Shown one piece after another: positions 20,235 to 30,736 of a DNA stretch of 64,000 nucleotides (the first letter of the stretch is position 1; each line of letters begins with the position of its first letter). The notes beneath the pieces are model-generated. The model made no database searches and was not told where the DNA came from. It worked only from the letters and a program-made list of their open reading frames with translations. This DNA is from Petaurus breviceps papuanus (Eukaryota; Chordata; Mammalia; Diprotodontia; Petauridae), in the NCBI GenBank assembly GCA_028583685.1, contig JAMXIF010000048.1, forward strand, positions 23,489,885 to 23,553,884. The letters run 5' to 3'. Both the position numbers and the translations under genes were made by a program.

Positions 20235-20670
20235 TCTCCATCTCTCTAATAGGCTTGGCATGTAATATTGCCCGTTGTAATTGTCTGTGCTTCTGTCTCA
20301 TCTTTTCCTTCTCCCTCCCCACTCCCCACTGGACTGTGAGCTTCTTGAGGTCAGAGATTGGATTTTACCTGAATTTGGTGTCTCCTACTCCCATTGCCCT
20401 AGCAGAGTACTCTGCACACAGTAGGTGTTTAATCGGGGCTTGCTATATAAATAAAGGGATGGGTCTTCTCCTCCTCTCTGACTATAAGATCCCTTAGGGT
20501 AGAGGCTTGAGTCTCATACAAACTATATCTCCCCCTAGTTTGTTACTTAATGCAGTCACACAGTCATAATAATGATAACGAAAAATCATCAACATCTCCC
20601 CATTTCTGAAGCGTTGTATCTAAGTCACCTAATAAATGTTTGCTAAATTGAATTGAATTTACTTTGATCA
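20235..20670 (+). repeat. Two L2 3' ends
   Basis: The first (20235-20450) reads ggactgtgagcttcttgagg and cacacagtaggtgtttaatc. The second (20465-20670) reads gactataagatcccttaggg and ends cctaataaatgtttgctaaa, the usual L2 terminus. Confidence 0.7.
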
Positions 20671-20674
20671 GGCC

Positions 20675-21420
20675 AATTTATAAGCCCTAAACAGGTTTGC
20701 TCACCTTAGTGACTTGCTCAAAAGCTGTTAAAGAGGGAGTGTGATTTCAGCTTTTCATTGGAAAATTTGAATCCACAGGCCCAAACTGTCTCAGGCGGCT
20801 GCTACCGCCCCTCTATCTTCCCTTTGAAAAATGCAGTCCCTCTGCCAACAAACACAGATCTTCCCAATACCTAACCTTGCAGCCATTCCCTGAAATACAT
20901 TGCAAAGACATGACACCACCTTTGGGGAGTCTTTGTCACTGTCTGGGTCTCAGTTTCCTCATTTGTCAAGTAAGAGAGGTGGAAAACACAGCACCTAAGC
21001 TCCGCTGAGGTTCTTGCAGCCTCAGCAATGCTTCATCTTCCTCCCAGGGAAACGCTAATTCCTGGAGCTCCGGTGGATCCCAGATTCAAGGTCACTAGGC
21101 TGGGCAGGTGGGCCTCAGACAGACACATTCTCAAAGGGAAAGAACCTCCCCCTGTGTCCTCCTGTGCCAGGCATAACTTCAAAGTGCAAGATTGCTGGGG
21201 TAAGTGTTAGCTCAGACAAGTGATAGAGTGGCTGGTGTCCAGGTATCAGAATCACCACCACCACCCTTCTCATTGGGAGAAATTTTAAGCTGTGGCATTA
21301 TTTACAGAATTATTTCAAGTGCAGACCCTACAACGGGCTATGGGTCTGTTACCCCAGGACCAGCCTGCCTAAATATGAGGAAGTATGCACTACATACACA
21401 GAAGACCTTGAAAACTGGAC
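20675..21420. other. Mostly unassigned stretch, one MIR remnant
   Basis: A short MIR remnant (tgggtctcagtttcctcatt, 20945-20964) is the only recognised piece. Frames of 60-76 residues have no recognisable domain. I see no exon. Confidence 0.35.
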
Positions 21421-24180
21421 ACATCAAGGAGTGAGTTTTTTTCAGCTTCAGCGATTTGTGAAGTTCGGCTCCTAAGGCGTGGAGGGCTGTGATCAGCCTC
21501 GGAAAGAAAAGCATGAGGTCTTAAAGTAGTGGAGGAGAATGATTTTAAAAGGGGGAATCTGTTGCTGAAATGCAGAAACAAATTGCAGCAACCAGGGCAA
21601 GTGACAGGATAATTTAGGACCACATTGGGGAAAAATGGGAGATGTGTTTAATTTCCACCATCAGGTTTGCAGTTACCAGATTTAGGAGGGTCAGAGGAAA
21701 AGCAAGCAGTATCTTCTTTTTTTTCCCCCGTTTCAAGAGAACAATCACACCATGCAGGGGTCCATGGGTTAGACCCAGGATACTGGGTTAGAAATTCCCC
21801 ATTTCTCCCAGGAAAGAAGGCTGAGAGATTGTTATGCTAAAAATCGGCTAACCCAGACAGAGACCAGCTTCATTAGGGAAAGCAAATGAATAATTTTTAT
21901 AAACTATATTTGCCAAATTGGGCTTTATTTTTATTTGTAAAAAATACAAGAAAAATGAGGGAAGTTTACCTTAGAATGGGAATGATTTACTAAGAAAAGT
22001 AGAAAAATTCAGCTGTACATCTCAGAGCTCAAAGCTTTGGCTGTCTATACTAGGCAACTATTTCTGGAGTCTCTGGCTGAATTTGATGGTGATATCTTTT
22101 AGAATAGCTTAGTGAAAATGAGAATCTGGGGCCCTGTGCCCTGATCTTCCATAAAAGGATCCTCCTTCTCTTTCAAGGAGACCTGTTTGATTTTACTCTC
22201 TGCTTCCCTGAGAAGCTAATTTTTTCAGAGTTCGCACAGGGGGAAAGATCACGTCAAATTTGTTTGTAGGTCTGGTTGTCAGACCTTGTTTCTGGATCAC
22301 ACGAACAGTAAAGCAAACCATAGGAAGGGATCGACACTCGGCATCTGTGGGCTCCAGGCAGTTTCATTTTCTCCACCGTTGGAGGCTTTTACCCCCCAAT
22401 ATTCTTTTAAGAAGGCCTCATCACCTTGCACATGGAAAATCTCTCTGAGAATTTATCAAAGGAGAGGCCAAGATTTTAAAGGGAAACCCTTTGACAAATG
22501 CAATTAGGGGAAAAATAGTCTAAAAATCAGACGAGTTCAAAAGAACCGAAGAAAGGAAATTGGCAAAGAATAAATAAAACACAATATTAAAAAAGCTTCA
22601 TATTAGGCCTTCCCCATAAATATTTCCTCATTGTTACTTTATAGATTTCATGCTATTCTAATCACAGGGAGCTCAGAAATGGCACAACTGAAATACCAAA
22701 CCTTTGTGGGCTTCTTACACCTTCTCCCCTTTCCCCCCCAATTTCAGAAGCATCTAATAGTTCTTATATTCTGAACCAGGGAAAAATGTTTGTAGGCAAC
22801 ACAAAGCCAATATTTCCAGGAAAGCCAGTGAATATTCAGAGAATTATTCCAACTTGTGAGTAAAACTCAAGGTTGAGATGGATCCCCCAATTTGGTTCAC
22901 CTCCAGGAAAAATCATGCCACAGTGGGGGTAATACCTGGAGGTTTTAGGCACAGAAAACAGAAAAGGGGCTAAACCGCAAACTAATTTTCATTTCCCCAA
23001 ATTCCACCACTTGGTGTTGGGCTCCCAGAGTCCAAGATCCTGGAATCCCAACAGGAATGTGGCCAGCCACGATCTCAATTACGGGCCAATTCCAGGGTTG
23101 CAATCAAAGAGTTAACTAGGATGTCCCGGCACACAAGTGAGCATGTGGGATAATTGGAAAACAAATTCTACAAACATCTTGAAAGGGGCAAAGGACCTTT
23201 GATCTTTATATAGAAAAGCCAGCCTTATGATACAGTCCGGCTCCTGAGCCCCTACACACGCTTTCTCCCAAGGCAGAGGATGGTCTCTCTGAAAAATCAA
23301 GTAACACCTAATTCCACCCTACCGTAATTATCCTAACTGGTTGCATATGGCAAAAGGTCTTTTACCCAAAGATTAGAGGGGAAAAAGGGACTGACAAAAT
23401 AATTAAATATGCAATTTGCCAAGCTTGGACAATATGGCTTTGAAATCACCTTTGCAAGGAGTTTTACAGCTTGTCCAGAGACATCTATATTGCAGCCTTC
23501 ACGTTCTTATTTAAGCTCTTTTGATGACCTTAGCGGATTAATACCTGAAGGAGCATCAACGTAAGGCCTGACGCTCAAGCCTGTTTCTAATTTGACCAGT
23601 TGCACCAGCTTCCTCTGGTGTTATGAATTGCCTGCCACCCCCTTCTCCCCCAGAAACAAAACAAAACCAAAAAAAAGTATTTGGAATCTGCATTCTCATT
23701 CAAAACAACATTCTGATTTTCCAAAGAATTCTCCTATGTGAAAGTTTTCTGGTCTCTAGGGTCCTACTCCTGGGTTGTGAAATGCTCTCACGCTCACCAG
23801 AATGTTGGGGAATGTGATCAGTCCTGGGAGGGTGAACCAAACAATCTCCAGCATGATCAGTTTTAGCGGGACAGTGCTGAGCTACCACTCAGATCCTTCT
23901 GGAGTTGTTTTGGGTGGTATTCTCTTAATGAGTTCATGTGTCAGGATGGTTGAGGGCCCTCTGATCTAATGACACGCTAGGATATGATGCTGTGGATTTG
24001 GGCTGCCTTCTATTTCTATAACCCCTGACACCGGTAAGATGCATTCTGTCGAGGGGGCAGGAGGTGGGAGTTTAATGTTTGGAGTTTGAAAAATTGCTGC
24101 TCTGAGTTCAATTGAAAGCTCTTTAGATCAGGAAGCTTCTCAAAACAAGTGCTCCGGAGGGGCAGGTCACACACGGTTTT
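21420..24180. promoter_or_regulatory. 2.7-kb repeat-poor region, candidate regulatory island
   Basis: This is the longest stretch in the window without a recognisable SINE or LINE. It is AT-rich but not low-complexity, with recurrent motifs such as ataatttttataaac, ctttatttttatttgtaa, ctattctaatcacaggg, gtaattatcctaac and gcggattaatacc. No frame is convincing as an exon. A regulatory role is inferred from repeat avoidance and texture only. Confidence 0.4.
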
Positions 24181-24404
24181 GTTTTTTGTTTTGTTTTGTT
24201 TTTAAATGATCTAGGAAACACTAATAATAATACCTCCATATAATAATTTATATTATATTATAAGATTTATATTATCTCTATAATAATTTCTAGAGACTTA
24301 GAAGGTTCACAAAACCCTTTCACAACACCCTAGGAAGGTGCGGATTTTAAGAACAAGCACCTTGTCTGACGAGGGAGGCTCAGTGAGTGAAGTAAGAAAA
24401 GAAG

Positions 24405-24660
24405 GAAGGAAATAAATATTTATTAAGCACCTATTGTGTACCAGGCACAGTTCGAAGCACTCCACAAATATTAGCTCTTTTAATCCTCACAATAACCCTG
24501 AGGTGTTATTACTATTTTTATTTTACAGTTGAGGAAACTGAGGCAAACAGGTGAAATGACTTGCCCAGGGTCGCTCAGCTAGTATTGTCTAAGGCTGGAT
24601 TTGAACTCAGGTCTTCTTGATTCCATGCTTAGTGCTCTAGCCACTGCTCTACTTACCCAA
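24405..24660 (-). repeat. MAR1-like CORE-SINE
   Basis: The full antisense order is atttattaagcacctattgt, ttatttttattttacagttg, gcccagggtcgctcagctag, ctggatttgaactcaggtct and gccactgctctacttaccca. A short MIR-like piece (24660-24720) follows. Confidence 0.85.
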
Positions 24661-24954
24661 GGTAAACACAGTTAGTAATTGGTAGAACCTGGATTTGAAC
24701 CCAGACTTACAACTCCAAATTCTTCATTTTCTCCCATTACCTACATTGGTAGAAGAAGAAATCAATTTGTGTCAACTAATGCCATCAGAGTGAACAGAAG
24801 CAATCCCTTCAAGTTGAACTATAAGATGTATTGGGTGTGTGTGGGTGTATTTCATATGATAATTTCATATATTTCATTCTTATTTCCAATAACACACATG
24901 CAATAACTCTTGACAAGGTGATTGATATTGAGATGCTAGTGGGAAGAAATCTGA

Positions 24955-25140
24955 ACATATTAATTAATGATAACTGCTTGAATCTGACTTCTCTACCACT
25001 TCCTAACTCTGCAGCTATGGATGAGTCACTTTCCCTTCCTGAACCTTAGTTTCCTCATCTATAAAAGTATGAAGTTGAATTATTAATCTAAACAGTTCCT
25101 TCCAGCTCTAACATTCAGTTCTGAGATGCTGTGAGCCTAT
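24955..25140 (+). repeat. MIR-class SINE
   Basis: The segment has agctatggatgagtcacttt, cttagtttcctcatctataa and agttccttccagctctaaca. Confidence 0.7.
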
Positions 25141-25196
25141 GAATTCTATCAGAATTCTTCTGGAGAGGAAATAAGATGATCCTCATAGAAAAATCC

Positions 25197-25239
<43 letters not shown>
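25197..25239. repeat. (TC)n microsatellite
   Basis: An uninterrupted run of about 21 TC units ends a few bases before the left arm of the palindrome at 25243. Confidence 0.95.
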
Positions 25240-25242
<3 letters not shown>

Positions 25243-25452
25243 AACCTTCTCTTCTTGACTCACATTGTAGGTGGTTTGGTGTGTTTGTTGCTGCTGTTTT
25301 AGAAACTTGTCTCACGGTAGAATCATAGAATGGATTCCTTTCACAGGCCTGTGAAAGGAATCCATTCTATGATTCTACCGTGAGACAAGTTTCTAAAACA
25401 GCAGCAACAAACACACCAAACCACCTACAATGTGAGTCAAGAAGAGAAGGTT
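25243..25452. repeat. Perfect palindrome: 105-base arms, no spacer
   Basis: The left arm 25243-25347 and right arm 25348-25452 are exact reverse complements at all 105 positions. The centre is aggcct at 25345-25350 and there is no loop. Pairing fails at the next base out on each side (25242 c, 25453 t). The arms are not a SINE, LINE or known transposon end that I recognise. The (TC)n run lies only on the left. It is either a true hairpin-forming locus or a fold-back artefact of assembly. Confidence 0.97.
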
Positions 25453-25459
25453 TCAATAG

Positions 25460-25880
25460 AATCTTTGCAAAGACATGTTTAGGCTTAGAGTCTGGCAGTG
25501 GTTGTAGCTCAAACACAGGATATGAATGTTGTAGAAAAAGGCTGTATAGCTCCCACCAATAGGTGGTGGGGAGAGTAACCAAGGGTAGGAGTGAAAACCA
25601 CAGACATACAACTCTTCCATCAGAATAAACAGACTTTCCTGGGGAGGCCAGAACGGCCTGTGCTGAAAGCATTCTTTGCTTGGATTGACTTAGCTAGCTA
25701 GGCTGGAGAGGCTGTCTGGGAAGGGTTACCAATTTTTCTCTTTTCTTTCTCAGACCTGCAGTGGTTTTGCTTTCACATGGGAAGCAGAAAGGCACTAGTC
25801 ATAAGCACAGCAGACAGAAGTTTCTTCCTCAGGTTCGAAGACAGTCCACCAGTGACTGTTGAAAGGGTCCTGGCCCCTAG
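25460..25880. other. Unassigned stretch without a gene
   Basis: No repeat was recognised. A 101-residue minus-strand frame (25367-25672) owes part of its opening to the palindrome and shows no domain. Confidence 0.35.
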
Positions 25881-25889
25881 GCCCAGTCC

Positions 25890-26061
25890 AGTTCAGAGCC
25901 CATATGATGAAAGTAAAGAAATTTAGGGACTGCAGGGAAGCATTAAGGAATCAAAACCCTCATTCCATGGGAAGATTAGCTGAAGACTAAAGGATATTTA
26001 TCCTGGATAAGAAAAGGAGGGAGGCCATGGATACTATTTTTAAATATCTGAAGGACAGTCA
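25890..26061 (+). repeat. L3/CR1-like LINE, left part
   Basis: The blocks are tagctgaagactaaaggata, ctggataagaaaaggaggga and aatatctgaaggacagtcat. The LINE resumes at 26299 after the SINE. Confidence 0.65.
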
Positions 26062-26071
26062 TGTGAAAGAG

Positions 26072-26288
26072 GGGGCAGCTATGTGGTATAGTGGTCAGGA
26101 AGACTCATCTTCCTGACTTCAAATCTGTCCTCAAAACTTACTAGCTGGGTGACCTTGTTTATCTCAGTTTCCTCATCTGTAAAATGAACTGGAGAAGAAA
26201 ATGTTGCACTACTCCTGTATCTTTGCCAAGAAAACCCCAAGTGGGATCATGAAGAGTTGGATGTGACTGAAATGACTAAATGCACACC
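26072..26288 (+). repeat. RTE-tailed SINE inserted in L3
   Basis: The tRNA-like head (cagctatgtggtatagtggt) is followed by the CORE and then the RTE-type 3' half (atctttgccaagaaaacccc, agttggatgtgactgaaatg). A perfect 10-base target duplication tgtgaaagag flanks it (26062-26071, 26289-26298), and those bases belong to the interrupted L3. Confidence 0.9.
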
Positions 26289-26298
26289 TGTGAAAGAG

Positions 26299-26360
26299 AG
26301 ATTCTGCCTCTTCTGCTTTGTCCCAAAGAGCAAACTTCAGAGTTGGGAGTAGAGGGACAG
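26299..26360 (+). repeat. L3/CR1-like LINE, right part
   Basis: The segment has ttctgcctcttctgctttgt, then cccaaagagcaaacttcaga, continuing the L3 copy split by the SINE. Confidence 0.55.
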
Positions 26361-26554
26361 AAAGGCAAACTGTGGCTGGTCATGGTGGTGAGGAGTAATT
26401 AGGAAGTGATACTGATTTCCCCAAAAAGAGCATCAGTAAAACATTTATTTATTTTTTTTAAAGAGACAAAGGACACAACTCATAGAGATTAATTTTGTGA
26501 GAAGTCCCAGGTGTCACCAGGAAGGCTTAATACACTTGTATAACTCTAAATATA

Positions 26555-26900
26555 TATACATATAAGCTTTTATTTTTTCCCTAATTACACATTAAAAACA
26601 ATTTTAAAAACATTTTTTGTAAAGTTTTGAGATCCAAATTCTATCCCTCCCTCTCCTCTGCCCCATTCCAAGATGGTAAGCAATCCAACAATTTATACGT
26701 GAGTCACATTAACATTTTTAAGAGCAATGAGTAACTTTTAGAATGAAGAGATTCCCTTCCCCACTCTTCCCCCCAATCTCAGTCCTGTGATAGGGTTCTG
26801 ACCCAAGGTTCCACTTTCCCTCAATGTCCGAAGTACTTGGTAAAATAGAGGAATTCTCCACGAAAGCATGAAAGAAAATAGTAAAACCAAGACTAGTCAT
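26555..26900 (-). repeat. L1-like LINE 3' end, antisense
   Basis: The segment has gcttttattttttccctaat, then ctccctctcctctgccccat and gtaagcaatccaacaattta. It is the reverse complement of a marsupial LINE 3' terminus, related to the piece at 4330-4400. Confidence 0.55.
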
Positions 26901-27184
26901 ATGCCGAGCAAAATGAAGTTGACTACTTTTGAAAGAGGCAAAACCATGTTCATACTTTCACTGGGGCAGAGAGAGGAGCGACATGATGTATTTAGTTTTT
27001 AAGCCTTGTCTGGAGGACATATGCCTTGGCACAACTCTGGGGCCAGTGGGAGAAGATGCCCAGGGTGGCTCCCGTCCCATGATCATGGTGATACAATGGC
27101 ATCTCTTTACTGACCATTTTCCTTCTAGTTTAGATCAAGAAGTCAAAACTAGGAAGTCAACTGTGCTTCAGGAAGAGGCAGTGA

Positions 27185-27410
27185 AGCCTTATTGTTGTCT
27201 GTTTGTCCTTCATTCTCAGAGAGAACCATGGCATTAGGAAATGATGCCATGACTTGCAGTTGACTTGGATTTGAGTGAGGGTGGGCTGTGCAAGGTCACC
27301 AGCCTCACTTTTTCCTGTAGAGCCATCTGGGTTCAGTGGCCTGATATTCATCAGGATGACTGGAGATGACCCAGGATGCAATGGGAGACCCTGATCCTTT
27401 GTAGTCAGAG
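27185..27410 (+). repeat. Unassigned interspersed repeat ('gccatgacttgcagttgact')
   Basis: The phrase aaatgatgccatgacttgca, then gatttgagtgagggtgggct and gtgcaaggtcaccagcctca, is one I associate from memory with a repeat common in marsupial genomes. I cannot name it and only one copy is in the window. Confidence 0.4.
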
Positions 27411-27411
27411 A

Positions 27412-27715
27412 TGCATGGGCCAGGAATGAGAGACTTGGGTTGCTGTTCTAGCTCTGACATTTATTAACATTGGGTAACTAATTTTCCCTCCTACAAGCTT
27501 CAGTTTCCTTTTTTGTAAAATAAAGGAATTGAACCAGATTATTTCTAAGTCTACTTCTATCTCCCCTGGAAAGAACCTTGGATTTTGAATCATGTATCTA
27601 AATTAGAATACTAGTTCTACTGCTTGCCTGTGTGCTATTGGAAAGTCACTTAATTACTCTGGAACTCAATTTTCTTGTCTGTAATATGAGGACGATAATT
27701 TCCAAATTCATACTT
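27412..27715 (+). repeat. Two MIR-class SINEs
   Basis: The first (27412-27570) has gcttcagtttccttttttgt. The second (27575-27728, interrupted after 27728) has actgcttgcctgtgtgctat and caattttcttgtctgtaata. Confidence 0.65.
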
Positions 27716-27728
27716 AGCAATAAGTCTT

Positions 27729-27881
27729 GGAGAGGAAAGACGGTGCAGTGAATAGAGCACAGGCCCTAGAGTCAGGAGGACCTGAGTTCAAATCCAACCT
27801 CAGACACTTAACACTTACTAGCTGTGTGACCTTGAGCAAGTCACTTAAACCCAATTGCCCTGCCTTCCCCTCTCCAAAAAA
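27729..27881 (+). repeat. A-tailed tRNA-derived SINE
   Basis: The tRNA-like head (agacggtgcagtgaatagag) is followed by gttcaaatccaacctcagac, the tagctgtgtgacc core and a short A tail. The target duplication agcaataagtctt/agcagtaagtctt (27716-27728, 27882-27894) matches at 12 of 13 positions. Confidence 0.9.
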
Positions 27882-27914
27882 AGCAGTAAGTCTTATTATA
27901 CTATAATCTATGGG

Positions 27915-28185
27915 TTAAGGCACACAGAGGTACAGTAGATAGACTTGAAGTCAGAAAGACATGAGTTCAAATCCAGCCCCAGATGCTTACTAGCTATGTG
28001 ACTCTGGGAAACCACTCAATCTCTGTCTGCCTCAATTTCCTCAACCATAAAATGGAAATAGTAATAGCACCTACCTCTAAGGGTTGTTGTGAGGATAAAA
28101 AATGAGGTATTTATCAACACTTAGCACCATACCTAGCATGTGGTACATGTCAAAAAATGCTTATTTCCTTCCTTTCTAAGATTTC
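27915..28185 (+). repeat. MAR1-like CORE-SINE
   Basis: The parts appear in order: a diverged head, gagttcaaatccagccccag, ctagctatgtgactctggga, cctcaaccataaaatggaaa and the L2-like tail (gcaccatacctagcatgtgg). Confidence 0.8.
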
Positions 28186-28606
28186 TTCCAGTCCTAACAT
28201 CCTGTGATTTTATAAATTACCTACAAATGTATCCCACAGACCTGAGGAAGTCCTCCTAGAAAATCCTATCACTCCACAATATTTTAAAGGCAGCCAGAGG
28301 CTAAAACAGGGCAGAAAGTCTCCAGTCACATTGCAGACCCATCAAACAAATCGAGTCACATGTGACAGCCCCTCTCCCTGCTATCAGCTGAAGCTTTGCC
28401 AGAGCACAGGCCTATTGAAATCCTGTGGAATTTCTCTAGATCCAGTCCCCTCTAACAATGACAGAAATAGATAGTGCATTCCCCAGACATCAGTTTCTCA
28501 GGGATATAAGACTTGGTTTGAAGCCATCACAGAAGCTAGTCTCAATTCAGTGATTTGTGCTCCTACCCAGTCCAGTGGGAGTTGGGATTGTAGTCAGGAC
28601 ATTCTT

Positions 28607-28850
28607 GTTGTTATTCAGTCATTTTCAGTTGTGTCCGACTCTCTGTGACCCCATTTGGGATTATCTTGGCAAAGATACTAGAGTGGTTTGCCATTTCCTT
28701 CTCCAGCTCGTTTTATAAATGAGGAAACTGAGGCAAACAGGGTTAAGTGACTTGCCCAAGGTCACATACCTAGTCTTTGAGGTCCAATTTGAACTCAGGT
28801 CTTGCTGACTCCAGGCCCAGTGCTCTGTCTGCTTTGACACCTAGCTGTCC
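28607..28850 (-). repeat. RTE-tailed SINE
   Basis: In antisense, the RTE-type end (ttgtgtccgactctctgtga, ggtttgccatttccttctcc) is followed by gaggaaactgaggcaaacag, the CORE and the head (gacacctagctgtcc). All parts are present. Confidence 0.9.
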
Positions 28851-28874
28851 TACAAATGTTCTTCAGTAAATTGT

Positions 28875-28945
28875 TTTGTTTTTTCAGTCGTGTCCGATTG
28901 TTTGTGACCCCATTTGGGGTTTACTTGGCAAATCATTCTACAGAA
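28875..28945 (-). repeat. Stand-alone RTE-type LINE 3' end fragment
   Basis: The segment reads tcagtcgtgtccgattgttt and gtgaccccatttggggttta without any SINE body. It is either a tail-only SINE or the end of the partner RTE LINE itself. Confidence 0.55.
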
Positions 28946-28969
28946 TAGCTTGAAGGGGAGAGAGACTCA

Positions 28970-29265
28970 CAGGATTTAGAGTTGGAAGGAACCTTAAAAC
29001 AGACCGTTGGGGCTGGAAGTCATCATGTTACAGTTATAGAGAAGAGAAGGGAAATTAGGTAGCAGATCTGAACTCCTAATCCAGACCCAGAGAGTCTCAA
29101 GGGTGGGGATCATCTGGTCTAACACCTTCCTTTACTGATAAGAAAACAGATTCAGAGAGAAGCAATCTCTCAAAGGAACACACAGCTTGGAAACAGGGAC
29201 TGAGATGCAAACCCAGGACTCCAGTCTCCAAATTCTCTGCTCTTTCTCCTCTACCCTGCTGCCTG
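28970..29265 (-). repeat. Two MIR-class SINE fragments
   Basis: The wording agagttggaaggaacctta at 28978 and tttactgataagaaaacaga at 29130 mark two diverged antisense copies. Confidence 0.55.
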
Positions 29266-29269
29266 TCCA

Positions 29270-29540
29270 GATACTGCCTTATGCCTAACCCTGGAGGACA
29301 GTCAGGAAAGCCAAGGGGAGAGGGGTGTTGCTTTGATATCTGCAAACATCGAACTGGTCCATGAACTTGCCTGGGACCCTATCTATCTGATTTAGCTCAT
29401 CCTTTTTGGACACTTAAAGAAATGAAAACTCACCCTTTCTCTCTGTCCATCTACCAAGCAGGCATTGCCTAGGGTAATCAGAGCAGAGAGAAAACCAATT
29501 TCCAAAGATGGCCTCCAGAAGGGGAAAACCCTGGGTAGGG
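29270..29540. other. Unassigned stretch without a gene
   Basis: No repeat or exon was recognised. Confidence 0.3.
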
Positions 29541-29547
29541 CTAAATG

Positions 29548-29790
29548 AGGGCAGCTAGGTGGTGTAGTGGATACAGCCCTGGCCCCTGAGTCTAGAAGAC
29601 CTGATTTCAAATCTGGCCTCAGATACTTTCTAGCTGTGCCACCCTGGGCAAGTCACTTAACCCTGTTTGCCTCAGTTCCTTATCTATAAAATGAGCTTGA
29701 GAAGGAAATGGCAAATCACTCCAGTATATCTGCCAAGAAAACCCCAAATGGGGTCACAAAGAGTAGGACACAACAGAAACAACCCTGCAA
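29548..29790 (+). repeat. RTE-tailed SINE
   Basis: The head is gcagctaggtggtgtagtgg, followed by the CORE, cagttccttatctataaaat and the RTE-type end (ccaagaaaaccccaaatggg, gacacaacagaaacaac). It is near full length. Confidence 0.9.
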
Positions 29791-29984
29791 TAACGAACTG
29801 CCAGCATCTTTCCTTGCCCTTTCCCTTGCCCTTTCCCTTTGATCTCCTCAAAGTAGGAGGGAGGAAGAAAACAATGGTCAGGTACAAGCACAACTTCTCC
29901 CTGGTGTAGTGCTAGTGGCCCCAAAATAGAGGGGAGGAAATCATTTTGAAAGCTTTAGAGCATTATAAAATAAGAAGGTTTTTC

Positions 29985-30096
29985 ATTCATCATTCTGAAC
30001 CTTAGTTTTCTTATCTGCAAAATGGGGAGAATAAAACATTACCTCCCTCACAAGATTTTTTGGAGAAAATGCTTTGTAAAATGCCAAGTACTAAAG
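29985..30096 (+). repeat. MIR-class SINE tail
   Basis: The segment has ccttagttttcttatctgca, then cctccctcacaagattttt and gctttgtaaaatgccaagta. The next SINE is inserted in its 3' end. Confidence 0.65.
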
Positions 30097-30110
30097 AAAT
30101 GGGAGTGGGA

Positions 30111-30280
30111 AGGGTAGCTAGGTGGAGCACTGGCCCTGGAGTCAGGAGGACCTGAGTTCAAATCGGGACTCAGACACTTAACACTTACTAGGCTTGTGAC
30201 CTTGGGCAAGTCACTTAATCCCAATTGCCCCGTCTTCCCCCCTCCAAAAAGTTAAAAAAAAACAAAAGATAGAGAGAGAA
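30111..30280 (+). repeat. A-tailed tRNA-derived SINE with perfect target duplication
   Basis: The tRNA-like head lost a few bases (gtagctaggtggagcactgg). The rest is standard: gagttcaaatcgggactcag, gtgaccttgggcaagtcact and an A-rich tail. The 14-base target duplication aaatgggagtggga (30097-30110, 30281-30294) is exact, which points to a relatively late insertion. Confidence 0.92.
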
Positions 30281-30369
30281 AAATGGGAGTGGGAGAAGGT
30301 GAAGGGGGGGGGGAGAATTTGGAACTGACAATTTAAATTAAAAATAAAGAAATAAGAGTTAATAAAATC

Positions 30370-30560
30370 ATTTAACTTAACCCCTCTCCTTTTGCAGATG
30401 GAGGTCCAAAGAGTGACTCAGTCACAGACCCATAGAAAAAGTCAGGATTCAATCCCTTCAGCCTCCCTGAACTTCAATTTCACTTAAGATGGAGACAATA
30501 ACACCCTGTCTACCCTCAGGGTTAATGTGAGGAAGGACCTTGTAAACCTTAAAGCATTTC
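30370..30560. repeat. MIR-class SINE remnants
   Basis: The pieces ccttttgcagatggaggtcc (antisense type) and cttcaatttcacttaagatg (sense type) indicate diverged MIR material. Confidence 0.4.
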
Positions 30561-30736
30561 ACGTGTGTGTGACCCAGGACTTAAGGAGAGAGGCATCCAG
30601 CTGTGGTAGAGAAAGATTGTGAACCTTGGAATCAGATGGACCTGATGCCCCAGGCAACTCCTGAAGACCACATTTTAGAGAAGGTGCTGGTCTGCTTTGA
30701 GAAGGAGGAATTTCTTTCCCCAAGGGTTCCCTAAAT

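Noticed and set aside
25197-25452. Hairpin as a microRNA precursor
   Set aside because: A 105-bp perfect stem with no loop does not look like a microRNA precursor. Without small-RNA data only a general double-stranded RNA possibility remains.
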